Below are positions 1 to 9,111 of a stretch of DNA of 64,000 nt, piece by piece. Where the stretch lies: NCBI RefSeq assembly GCF_002531575.1, contig NZ_NWTI01000012.1:62001-126000 (forward strand). Reading direction: 5' to 3'. Numbering within the stretch: the first letter of the stretch is position 1; each line of letters opens with the position of its first letter. The stretch comes from Bradyrhizobium sp. Y36. GTDB lineage: Bacteria > Pseudomonadota > Alphaproteobacteria > Rhizobiales > Xanthobacteraceae. A program made the position numbers and the translations under genes. The notes beneath the pieces were generated by a model. It was not told the origin of the DNA and ran no database searches. It saw only the letters and a list, made by a program, of their open reading frames with translations.

Positions 1-20
1 AGGGCTAGACGCGTTCAAAA

Positions 21-60
21 AGATGCACTATTGTGCATCTAACGCTAAGGCGAAAATGCA
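21..60 (+). promoter_or_regulatory. TGCA-type operator upstream of boxC (BoxR/BzdR-like)
   Basis: Positions 21-28 and 33-40 form a perfect 8-bp inverted repeat (AGATGCAC, spacer TATT, GTGCATCT). It contains TGCA at 24-27 and 34-37, separated by 6 bp; a third TGCA lies at 57-60 inside ATGCAT. From memory, BzdR and BoxR benzoyl-CoA-responsive repressors bind TGCA repeats of this spacing. The site sits 40-60 bp before the boxC start, as an operator would. The regulator gene itself is not in the window, so the BoxR link is inference. Confidence 0.65.
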
Positions 61-82
61 TAATCAAGCTCAGGGATGACCC

Positions 83-1771
83 ATGGCCGGGGAAGATCGG
101 CGCCTCGCAGGCGGCGCGACATTCATCGATTTCCAGACCGAACCGTCCCGCTACAAGCACTGGAAGCTTGCGGTCGACGGCGACGTCGCGACGCTGACCA
201 TGGACGTCGACGAGAATGGCGGCCTGTTCGAGGGCTACCTGCTCAAGCTCAACTCCTACGATCTCGGCGTCGACATCGAGCTGGCGGATGCGGTCCAGCG
301 CCTGCGCTTCGAGCATCCCGAGGTCAAGGTCGTGCTGATGCGCTCGGCCAAGAACCGTGTGTTCTGCGCCGGCGCCAACATCCGCATGCTCGCGGGCTCC
401 ACCCACGCCCACAAGGTCAATTTCTGCAAGTTCACCAACGAGACCCGCAACGGCATGGAGGACTCCTCGGAGAATTCCGGCCAGCGCTTCATCACCGTGG
501 TGAACGGCTCGGCCGCGGGCGGCGGCTATGAGCTCGCGCTCGCCACCGACCACATCATCCTCGCCGACGACGGATCGTCTGCGGTGGCGCTGCCCGAAGT
601 GCCGCTGCTCGCGGTGCTGCCGGGCACCGGCGGCCTGACCCGCGTCGTCGACAAGCGCAAGGTGCGCCGCGACCATGCCGATTTCTTCTGCACCATCGAG
701 GAGGGCGTGAAGGGCAAGCGCGCCGTGCAGTGGCGCCTCGTCGACGAGATCGCGCCGAACTCCAAGCTCGAGGCCAAGATCGCCGAGCGCGCCAGGGAGT
801 TCGCAGGTCAATCGAAGCGCAAGGGCAGCGGCAAGGGGATCGCGCTGACACCACTGAAGCGCGTGATCGACGAGAACAGCATCCGTTACGGCTTCGTCAC
901 CGTCGACATCGACCGCGCCGCCCGCATCGCCACAATCTCGATCAAGGCCCCCGAAGCCGCGCCGCCCGCCGACATCGACGGCATGATGGCGCAGGGCGCC
1001 GCGTTCTGGCCGCTGCAGGTCGCGCGCGAGCTCGACGATGCCATCCTGCATCTGCGCATCAACGAGCTCGAGATCGCCATGCTGGTGTTCAAGAGCCATG
1101 GCGACCGCGCCCATGTGCTCGCGCATGACGCCTTCCTCGAAGCCAACAAGACGCATTGGCTGGTCAACGAGATCCGCCATTACTGGAAGCGCGTGCTCAA
1201 GCGCATCGACGTCACCTCGCGCACGCTGGTGACGCTGGTCGAGCCCGGCTCCTGCTTTGCCGGCACGCTCGCCGAGCTCGTCTTCGCCGCCGACCGCTCC
1301 TACATGCTGATCGGCACGCGCCAGGGCGACAACCGCCCGCCGCCCGCGATCGAGCTCTCCGCCATGAACTTCGGCCCGTATCCGATGAGCCATGGCCTGA
1401 CGCGGCTGCAGTCGCGCTTCCAGGCCGATCCTGCCGATGTGGAGCGCGCCGAAGCCACGCTCGGCACCAGCCTCGACGCCGAGCAGGCCGAGGAGCTCGG
1501 CCTCGTCACCTTCGCGCTCGACGACATCGATTGGGACGACGAAGTCCGCGTGTTCCTGGAGGAGCGCGCCAGTTTCTCGCCCGACAGCCTCACCGGCATG
1601 GAGGCGAGCCTGCGCTTCGTCGGCCCCGAGACCATGGAATCAAAGATCTTCGCGCGCCTCACGGCCTGGCAGAACTGGATCTTCCAGCGCCCCAACGCCG
1701 TCGGCGAGGAAGGCGCGCTGCGCCGCTACGGCAGCGGCCAGAAGCCGAAATTCGATATGACGCGGGTGTAG
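83..1771 (+). CDS. boxC: Benzoyl-CoA-dihydrodiol lyase (2,3-epoxybenzoyl-CoA dihydrolase)
   Basis: Cytoplasmic enzyme of the aerobic Box pathway. It opens the ring of 2,3-epoxybenzoyl-CoA hydrolytically, giving 3,4-dehydroadipyl-CoA semialdehyde and formate. The 562-aa length fits the BoxC family (about 550-560 aa), which carries crotonase-type folds. The N-terminal crotonase block is visible: CAGANI at about residue 98 (CoA/oxyanion region) and NGSAAGGGYELAL near residue 140. The ATG at 83 has an AGGGA just upstream and matches how I recall BoxC proteins beginning. The gene lies 150 bp before boxB on the same strand, and a TGCA-type operator precedes it, so benzoyl-CoA-responsive control is likely. 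boxA (the reductase) is not in the window. Confidence 0.93.
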   Translation: MAGEDRRLAGGATFIDFQTEPSRYKHWKLAVDGDVATLTMDVDENGGLFEGYLLKLNSYDLGVDIELADAVQRLRFEHPEVKVVLMRSAKNRVFCAGANIRMLAGSTHAHKVNFCKFTNETRNGMEDSSENSGQRFITVVNGSAAGGGYELALATDHIILADDGSSAVALPEVPLLAVLPGTGGLTRVVDKRKVRRDHADFFCTIEEGVKGKRAVQWRLVDEIAPNSKLEAKIAERAREFAGQSKRKGSGKGIALTPLKRVIDENSIRYGFVTVDIDRAARIATISIKAPEAAPPADIDGMMAQGAAFWPLQVARELDDAILHLRINELEIAMLVFKSHGDRAHVLAHDAFLEANKTHWLVNEIRHYWKRVLKRIDVTSRTLVTLVEPGSCFAGTLAELVFAADRSYMLIGTRQGDNRPPPAIELSAMNFGPYPMSHGLTRLQSRFQADPADVERAEATLGTSLDAEQAEELGLVTFALDDIDWDDEVRVFLEERASFSPDSLTGMEASLRFVGPETMESKIFARLTAWQNWIFQRPNAVGEEGALRRYGSGQKPKFDMTRV

Positions 1772-1777
1772 CTATCG

Positions 1778-1895
1778 TGTCCCGGGCGCGCTGCGGCACG
1801 AAGTGACGCTGCGCAGAACCGGGACCCACAAAGACCGAGCAATGGGTCCCGGCTCTGCAGCGCACCGCTTCGCGGCTCGCGCAGCGTCCGGGACA
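1778..1895. repeat. Palindromic intergenic repeat between boxC and boxB
   Basis: The outer arms TGTCCCGG (1778-1785) and CCGGGACA (1888-1895) are inverted. An inner perfect 10-bp pair, CCGGGACCCA (1819-1828) and TGGGTCCCGG (1843-1852), is nested inside. In mRNA this would fold into a long branched hairpin between the two box cistrons, and it fills nearly the whole 150-bp gap. It could affect transcript stability or partial termination. The layout resembles other palindromic repeats in this window, but the sequence is a separate type. Confidence 0.7.
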
Positions 1896-1921
1896 AGAGA
1901 CAGACCAAGGAGAGCACGGCC

Positions 1922-3373
<1,452 letters not shown>

Positions 3374-3413
3374 GCTTTGCCAGCGCGGCGCGACGTCCGC
3401 GCCATACGAAGAC

Positions 3414-3516
3414 TGTCATCACCCGCGAAAGCGGGTGATCCAGTATTCCAGAGACAGCAGAGATAAATCGAGAAGCCGCGGCGTACTGGATGCCCCGGTC
3501 AAGCCGGGGCATGACA
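3414..3516. repeat. Dispersed palindromic repeat, family A copy 1
   Basis: Starts TGTCATCACCCGCGAAAGCG and ends with CCCCGG...CCGGGGCATGACA. Each end is itself a short hairpin, the termini are inverted to each other, and a variable centre lies between. A second copy with the same architecture and much identical sequence (GATCCAGTATTCCAGAG) is at 21199-21301. It lies between the converging ends of boxB and the SDR gene, where it could act as a bidirectional hairpin. Confidence 0.75.
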
Positions 3517-3554
3517 GCGGTGTGTGTCGCGAAGGCGGAGCGTAAGCGGTTCGC

Positions 3555-4355
3555 CTATCCCGCGATCTCCAGCCCGGCATTGGCGTAGACCACACCGCCG
3601 TCCACCGCGATGGTGTTGCCGACCACGTAGTCGCCCGCGCGCGAGGCGAGGTAGATCGCAACGCCGGCCATATCCTCGTCGCTTCCGATCCGCCGCGCCG
3701 GAATGCGCTTGGCGACCTCGTCCGCGTGGTCCCGCGCGGCGCGGTTCATGTCGGATTTGAACGCGCCCGGTGCGATCGCGGTGACGTTGATGTTGTCCTT
3801 GATCAGCTTGGTCGCCATGCGCCGCGTCAGGTGGATCACCGCGGCCTTGCTGGCGGCGTAGGAATAGGTCTCGCTCGGGTTGACGAAGATGCCGTCGACC
3901 GAGGCGATGTTGATGACCTTGGCGGGCCGCTCGTGCGAGGCTGCGGCGCGGAGCGGCTTGGCCAGCGCCTTGGTCAGGAAGAACAGCGACTTGACGTTGA
4001 GGTCCATCACCTTGTCCCAGCCGCTTTCGGGGAATTCGTCGAACTCCGCGCCCCAGGCCGCGCCCGCGTTGTTGACGAGGATGTCGAGCTTCGGCTCCAG
4101 CTTGATGATCTCGGACGCGAGCCGGTCGCAGCCTTCAATGGTGGAGATGTCGATCGGCAGCGCGATGCACTCGCCGCCATACTGCGCGCTGAGCTCCTTG
4201 GCCGTGGCCTCGCACGGTCCGGCCTTGCGCGCGGTGATGTAGACCTTCGCGGCGCCGGCGCTGAGAAATCCCGCCGCGATCATCTTGCCGATGCCGCGCG
4301 ACCCGCCGGTCACCAGCGCGACGCGGCCGTTGAGCGAAAACATATCCTTGAACAT
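3555..4355 (-). CDS. SDR-family NAD(P)-dependent oxidoreductase (RhlG/FabG-like)
   Basis: Classical short-chain dehydrogenase/reductase of 266 aa. Visible motifs: cofactor site TGGSRGIG (residues 16-23), NNAG (95-98), catalytic Ser152 and Y166-AAS-K170, and the DGG near the C-terminus. The resemblance is to 3-oxoacyl-ACP reductase/RhlG-type enzymes, but the substrate cannot be read from sequence. The start at 4355 is chosen because AGGGAGG lies 4-5 nt upstream; an in-frame start 51 bp further upstream lacks a good site. It faces boxB convergently, so a role in benzoate metabolism is possible but not shown. Confidence 0.88.
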   Translation of the reverse strand: MFKDMFSLNGRVALVTGGSRGIGKMIAAGFLSAGAAKVYITARKAGPCEATAKELSAQYGGECIALPIDISTIEGCDRLASEIIKLEPKLDILVNNAGAAWGAEFDEFPESGWDKVMDLNVKSLFFLTKALAKPLRAAASHERPAKVINIASVDGIFVNPSETYSYAASKAAVIHLTRRMATKLIKDNINVTAIAPGAFKSDMNRAARDHADEVAKRIPARRIGSDEDMAGVAIYLASRAGDYVVGNTIAVDGGVVYANAGLEIAG

Positions 4356-4459
4356 GGTGCCTCCCTGGGTTGGCGCTGTTTTGGGCGGGGAGGGCAGGGG
4401 AGTCAAGGAAGGGTGGGATCAGATAGGAATGGAGCGCGGCGGCGGCTCCACCAAGCCAG

Positions 4460-4588
4460 TGTCGTCCCTGCGAACGCAGGGACCCATAACCCCAGGGAGG
4501 AGTTTGGCGAAGACTGGTTGTTCGGTACGGCTACTCACATCAATCGATAGATCACGCGGTATGGGTCCCTGCGTTCGCAGGGACGACA
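4460..4588. repeat. Dispersed palindromic repeat
   Basis: The terminal segments TGTCGTCCCTGCGAACGCAG (4460-4479) and their inverted counterpart at 4569-4588 are near-perfect inverted repeats enclosing about 90 bp. Each arm contains its own small hairpin (CCCTGCGAACGCAGGG). It lies between the SDR start and the 3' end of the polysaccharide deacetylase gene; nothing else is visible in the 250-bp gap. The architecture is the same as the element at 15871-16006. Confidence 0.75.
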
Positions 4589-4604
4589 GCGGAGATTGGA
4601 GTGC

Positions 4605-5663
4605 CTACGCCGCCGCAATCCGGCGAAAGCCGTTCCACATCGCGGTTGCGGCGCCCGAGGTCAGCACCGGCAGGATACGCGCGTCCTGGTAATTGCCGTT
4701 GAGCGAGACGCGCGGCAGCGCCGTCATGTGATCGGCATTCTCGGCGAACAGCATGCCCGGCCGCGTCGTCACCGCGGTCTTGAAGCCGGCCGTCGCGGCC
4801 AGGCCGAATTCGCGCGTGGCTGCGGCCTCGCGGTCGCCATAGGGATAGGCGAGATGCAGCACGGGGCGCTCCAGCGCCTGCTCGATCCGTGCCCGGCTCG
4901 CGGTCAGCTCCTGCGCGGCGACGTCTTCGGCCAGCTTGGCGAGGTTGCAATGACTGACGCTATGCGCGCCGATCGTCACCAGCGGATCGGCGGCAAAGCT
5001 CTTCAGCTCGTCCCAGGACAGGCAGAGGCTGCGGCACAGCGCGGCCATGTCGACGTCATGGGTGGTGCAGAGCGTCTCGATCTCGCGCGCCAGATCGTAC
5101 TCGCCCGGCAGCGCGCGCAGCCAGTCGTGCAGGCGATCATAGGCGGCCTGTTTGGCCGCAGGCGTCGTCGCATCGAGCCGCAGCGCCGAATGGCCGATCG
5201 TGACGTCGATCTGCTCGGCCTTGGCGATCACGGCTTCCAGCGCCGCCCACCATATCCGTCCAGTGCCTTCGGCAAAATCGCTCGCGACATAGACCGTCAG
5301 CGGTGCGTCGAATTCGCGCAACACCGGCAGCGCATGGTCCAGATTGTCGCGATAGCCGTCGTCGAAGGTAAAGGCGGCGAAGCGGCGCTCGAACCGGCCC
5401 TGCACCAGCCGCTCATGCAGCTCGTCCATGGTGACGATGTCGATGTCGCGCGAGCGCAGATGGCGCAGCGTCTCGCGCAGGAATTCGGGGGTGACTTCGA
5501 GGTGCCGGTTCGGCTGGAACGCCGCCTCGCGGGCCGGCCGGACGTGGTGCAGCATGAAAATGGCGCCGACGCCCGACAGAAGCGGGCGCAGCAAATGATG
5601 TGCCCCGCTGAAATAGAGTGCTCCCAGCCCGGCGCGGATGACGTTGTTACGTAGTTGTTTCAT
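4605..5663 (-). CDS. Polysaccharide deacetylase family protein (NodB domain)
   Basis: Carbohydrate esterase family 4-type protein of 352 aa. The NodB motif TFDDGY (residues 99-104, catalytic base and metal Asp) and the zinc motif H232-SVS-H236 are both present, so the protein should be a metal-dependent deacetylase of an N- or O-acetylated glycan. No clear signal peptide is seen; an N-terminal amphipathic/hydrophobic stretch (about residues 9-38) could associate with the membrane. The substrate is not predictable. It is divergent from the OmpA-family gene at 5828, with 164 bp between. The start Met has no close in-frame competitor. Confidence 0.88.
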   Translation of the reverse strand: MKQLRNNVIRAGLGALYFSGAHHLLRPLLSGVGAIFMLHHVRPAREAAFQPNRHLEVTPEFLRETLRHLRSRDIDIVTMDELHERLVQGRFERRFAAFTFDDGYRDNLDHALPVLREFDAPLTVYVASDFAEGTGRIWWAALEAVIAKAEQIDVTIGHSALRLDATTPAAKQAAYDRLHDWLRALPGEYDLAREIETLCTTHDVDMAALCRSLCLSWDELKSFAADPLVTIGAHSVSHCNLAKLAEDVAAQELTASRARIEQALERPVLHLAYPYGDREAAATREFGLAATAGFKTAVTTRPGMLFAENADHMTALPRVSLNGNYQDARILPVLTSGAATAMWNGFRRIAAA

Positions 5664-5827
5664 GACCGGCTGGCGGACTTTGGCATTCCGCCTTCAACTT
5701 ACGGAAGAACCCTTGAAGAAAAAGTTATTCCGATTGTTCAGCCGGTGCCTTCGGAACGGCGCCATTTCCGGTTTGACAGCCTGCCAAGGGTTTGTTTTGT
5801 CTCCGGTTCCAGAGTTCGGGTCGTCGA

Positions 5828-7222
5828 ATGCAAAAGCTTTTCAGGTGGGCCAGCAAATGGTGGCCGGGGTTAATTCCCCTGGCCGTCATGTGGGGATTTG
5901 CGGCCTGGAATAATACCTTACCGGTCGAGGCCGACCTGTCGGCCCGCAGCTCGGCCGCGCTGAAGGGGACCGTCCTGGACAAGACCCGGATCGCCGTGGA
6001 CGGCCGCGACGTCGGTCTGGTGGCCGACGCCTTCTCCGAGGAGGGCCGCCGCGACGCCGTGATGGCGGTCGAGAGCGTCCCGGGCGTGCGCCTGGTCGAC
6101 GACCGGACCCGCCTTGTTCCCGAGGCCAAACCGTTCGTCTGGAACGCCGAACGCGACGTGGTGCGGGTGACGTTGTCGGGCTCGGCGCCCTTGCCGTCGA
6201 TCAAGGGCCGGCTGGCCGAGGCGGCCCGCAAGGAGGTCGGCGGCGCCGAGGTGGCCGACCAGATGGGCCTGGCGCGGGGCGCGCCGCCGCGGTTCGAGGC
6301 CGCCGCGATGCTGCTGCTGGACCAGATCGGCAAGCTGAAGGACGGCAAGATCACGATATCAGACACCCAGGTCAATCTGTCGGGCATGGCGCGCGATCTC
6401 GGCGGTCGCGAGGCGATCGCGGCGGCGCTGAAGAACCTGCCCGAGGGCTTCTCGATCGCCGCCAACGACGTCAAGGCGCCGCCCTACATCTTCCAGGCCT
6501 ACAAGGATCCGGTCGCCGCGACCGTGACGCTGACCGGCTATGTCCCCGACAATGCCATCCACGCGGCGATCGCCACCAGCGCGTCGCGAAAGTTCTTCAC
6601 CGAGAAGGTCGTCGACAATCTCAAGGCCAGCATCGGTGCGCCCGGCTCCTTCAACACGGCCGTGATCGCCGCGCTCGGCGCGCTGTCGCGGCTGTCGACC
6701 GGCACGCTCGTCGTCTCCGACCGCGAGGTGAAGCTGTCGGGCGATGCGCTCTACGAAGGCGCCGCCAACGACATCCGCGCCGGGCTCGGCAAGGACTTCC
6801 CGAAGAACTGGCAATACAAGCCGGAGATCACGGTGAAGCCCGCGGCGGGCCCGGTCGACGGCACCGTGTGCCAGCAATTGTTCACGGACCTGCTGGCCAA
6901 GGGCAAGATCCGCTTCGCGGCCAAGCGCGCCGACATCGATCCGGATTCCGCCGCCATTCTCGATCATCTGATCGAGACGGCGCTGCGCTGCCCCAATACC
7001 AATGTCGAGGTGGCCGGGCATACCGACGCCGACGGCGAGGGCGGCTTCAACCAGGCGCTCTCGGAGAAGCGCGCACAGGCGGTGATCGACTATCTGGTCA
7101 AGGCCGGCCTGCCCGCCAGCCGCTTCACCGCGGTCGGCCATGGCAGCACGCAGCCCATCGCCGGCAACGACACCGACGAAGGCAAGGCGCAAAACCGCCG
7201 CATCGAATTTCTGGTGAGGTGA
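5828..7222 (+). CDS. OmpA-family envelope protein with BON-like repeats (ArfA-like architecture)
   Basis: 464-aa protein anchored by one N-terminal membrane helix (about residues 11-30, WWPGLIPLAVMWGFAAW). Three internal segments of BON-like pattern follow (around residues 50-100, 165-215 and 300-345). The C-terminal OmpA/MotB peptidoglycan-binding domain contains AGHTDADG and NQALSEKRAQAV and ends in NRRIEFLVR. It should tether the inner membrane to peptidoglycan in the periplasm. ATG 5828 is chosen because the helix follows at once. The gene is followed after 2 nt by a small membrane protein gene, and this pairing recalls the mycobacterial arfABC operon. That parallel is inference. Confidence 0.85.
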   Translation: MQKLFRWASKWWPGLIPLAVMWGFAAWNNTLPVEADLSARSSAALKGTVLDKTRIAVDGRDVGLVADAFSEEGRRDAVMAVESVPGVRLVDDRTRLVPEAKPFVWNAERDVVRVTLSGSAPLPSIKGRLAEAARKEVGGAEVADQMGLARGAPPRFEAAAMLLLDQIGKLKDGKITISDTQVNLSGMARDLGGREAIAAALKNLPEGFSIAANDVKAPPYIFQAYKDPVAATVTLTGYVPDNAIHAAIATSASRKFFTEKVVDNLKASIGAPGSFNTAVIAALGALSRLSTGTLVVSDREVKLSGDALYEGAANDIRAGLGKDFPKNWQYKPEITVKPAAGPVDGTVCQQLFTDLLAKGKIRFAAKRADIDPDSAAILDHLIETALRCPNTNVEVAGHTDADGEGGFNQALSEKRAQAVIDYLVKAGLPASRFTAVGHGSTQPIAGNDTDEGKAQNRRIEFLVR

Positions 7223-7224
7223 CG

Positions 7225-7521
7225 ATGCCCTATCTCCTCTCGTTCCATATGGGCTGGCTGATCGGCTCGGGGCTGCTCGGCTTTTGCATGGGCTGGATCT
7301 CGGTGGTCCAGCGCGGCAACGGCACCTCGAAGGTGACCGCGCGCTGGCTCGCCGCGCTTGCCGCCGCCCTGGTCGCGGCCTCGTTCGCCCATGTCGTCCC
7401 CGGCCGCTTCGGCTACTGGCTCGATCTCGGCCTCGTCATGTTCGCCTGTTACCTCGTCGGCTGCACCATCGGCGCCTGGCTGCGCGACCGTGTGGTCGCA
7501 CGCAGCATGCGGGCCGGCTGA
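7225..7521 (+). CDS. Small integral membrane protein downstream of the OmpA-family gene
   Basis: 98-aa protein with three predicted hydrophobic segments (about residues 5-27, 40-58 and 63-85) and a basic C-terminus (RDRVVARSMRAG). It begins 2 nt after the stop of the OmpA/BON gene, with GAGGTGACG as ribosome site, so translation is probably coupled and the two products probably act together in the envelope. I do not recognise a named family. High third-position GC and the coupling argue that it is real. Confidence 0.75.
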   Translation: MPYLLSFHMGWLIGSGLLGFCMGWISVVQRGNGTSKVTARWLAALAAALVAASFAHVVPGRFGYWLDLGLVMFACYLVGCTIGAWLRDRVVARSMRAG

Positions 7522-8010
7522 GCCGGCGGCTGTCTGCGAGGATCGGACTGCCGCCTGCCGGCCTTGCGATCTGGCCGCGTCCGGCCGGCTTTTGGTGGCC
7601 GCGACGTTCCGGCGCAGCGGAGATTCGGTGAACGATGCCCGAAATGCCCCCTCTTTCAACAGGCGGTCGTCGCTCCTAGATTGATTTCGACTTAAGGCGT
7701 GACGGAACATTGTGCGGCTGAAATCATCAAAACTTCATGGCGCCTGCGCAGGATCGCCATGGAGATTCGCCCCGAGCCTTGCCGCCGAAGGCGCCAAACC
7801 GTGCATCAGGAGCCCATAACCCTGCCTAAAATATTGAAGGCACGTGTTTTTGTTCGAATTGGCGAATTCCACTCCGCCCCAAAACGCGCTAGTGGAGGGG
7901 CAGGGGGCATGCGCGATGCCGGAGCCGGCGGCGAGGGGTCGTCGCGGGCCTGCGCGTCGTCCGCCTGTCCGCCGGCCATTCTGGCCGCTGAAGCGTTGTT
8001 CGAGGTCTAG
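7522..8010. other. 489-bp intergenic region without a supported gene
   Basis: Open frames here are short and lack both family resemblance and a ribosome site. An AT-richer stretch around 7660-7860 probably contains the promoter(s) for the downstream membrane-protein gene, but no convincing -35/-10 pair stands out. A GC-rich stem (GGCCGCGTCCGGCCGGC followed by TTTT, about 7571-7592) could be a weak terminator for the OmpA operon. Confidence 0.5.
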
Positions 8011-9069
8011 ATGCTGGAAGCCATACGCAGGGCGACGTCGTTTCTGCGCGAGAAGCAAATCCTGCATAAGCTTGGCGTTGTGATCAGCGTCGCGGTCATC
8101 GGCATCGCTTGCTATGTGCTCTACCACATGCTGCGAGGCATCGATTTCAACGAGGTCCTCGAAGCGATCAAGAGCACCGAGCCGAGCCAGATCGCGATGG
8201 CCGCGCTGTTCGTCGCCGCGGGCTATTTCACGCTGACCTTCTACGACCTGTTCGCGGTGCGAGCGATCGGCCATGCCCATGTGCCCTATCGCATCAACGC
8301 GCTCGCGGCCTTCACCTCCTATTCGATCGGCCACAATGTCGGCGCGTCCGTCTTCACCGGCGGCGCGGTGCGCTATCGCATTTATTCGGCCTATGGGCTG
8401 AACGCGATCGACGTCGCGAAGATCTGCTTTCTCGCCGGCCTGACCTTCTGGCTCGGCAATGCCGCCGTGCTCGGCCTCGGCATCTCCTATCACCCCGAGG
8501 CCGCCGCCTCGATCGACCAGCTTCCGCCGTGGCTGAACCGGACGCTGGCGCTGATGATCATCGTCTGCCTCGTCGGTTACGTGGTCTGGGTCTGGACCCA
8601 GCCGCGCGTCGTCGGCCGCGGGCCCTGGACCGTGGTGCTGCCGGGCGGCCCGCTGACGCTGCTCCAGATCGCGATCGGCATCATCGATCTCGGTTTCTGT
8701 GCGCTGGCGATGTACGTGCTGGTCCCGGACGAGCCCAATCTCGGTTTCGTGGTGGTCGCGGTGATCTTCGTCTCGGCGACGCTGCTCGGCTTCGCCAGCC
8801 ATTCGCCGGGCGGGCTCGGGGTGTTCGACGCCGCCATGCTGGTCGGCCTTTGGCAGATGGACCGCGAGGAGCTGCTCGGCGGCATGCTGCTGTTCCGCGT
8901 CCTCTATTATTTGTCCCCTTTCGTCATCTCTGTAATCTTGCTGACGTTTCGCGAAGTTATCATCGGCGCACGATCGAAGCGGCTGCAGCAGGCGGCGCTC
9001 AAGCTCGACCCCGGTCCGGCGCCTGAAGCCGTCTACGTGAGAGAGCGCAGCGACGGCGCCAAATCCTAG
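8011..9069 (+). CDS. UPF0104 / lysylphosphatidylglycerol synthase transmembrane-domain protein
   Basis: 352-aa polytopic membrane protein with about eight hydrophobic helices. It carries the family signature GHNVGASVFTGGAVRYR (about residues 106-122) and SHSPGGLGVFDAAML (about 266-280). These are hallmarks of the flippase-like part of MprF and of YbhN-type proteins. The cytoplasmic aminoacyltransferase domain of full MprF is absent, so it may move a lipid rather than modify it. GAGG lies 6-7 nt before the ATG. The stop is 42 nt before phoR, suggesting co-transcription with the phosphate sensor. A role in phosphate-linked membrane remodelling is inference. Confidence 0.85.
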   Translation: MLEAIRRATSFLREKQILHKLGVVISVAVIGIACYVLYHMLRGIDFNEVLEAIKSTEPSQIAMAALFVAAGYFTLTFYDLFAVRAIGHAHVPYRINALAAFTSYSIGHNVGASVFTGGAVRYRIYSAYGLNAIDVAKICFLAGLTFWLGNAAVLGLGISYHPEAAASIDQLPPWLNRTLALMIIVCLVGYVVWVWTQPRVVGRGPWTVVLPGGPLTLLQIAIGIIDLGFCALAMYVLVPDEPNLGFVVVAVIFVSATLLGFASHSPGGLGVFDAAMLVGLWQMDREELLGGMLLFRVLYYLSPFVISVILLTFREVIIGARSKRLQQAALKLDPGPAPEAVYVRERSDGAKS

Positions 9070-9111
9070 GACGAGTGTCTTAGGACAAGCCCCCCAGGAG
9101 AAGTCCGCCCG

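Noticed and set aside
7699..8010. 103-aa open frame ending just before the UPF0104 gene
   Set aside because: No recognisable domain or ribosome site, and biased composition; treated as leader or intergenic sequence.
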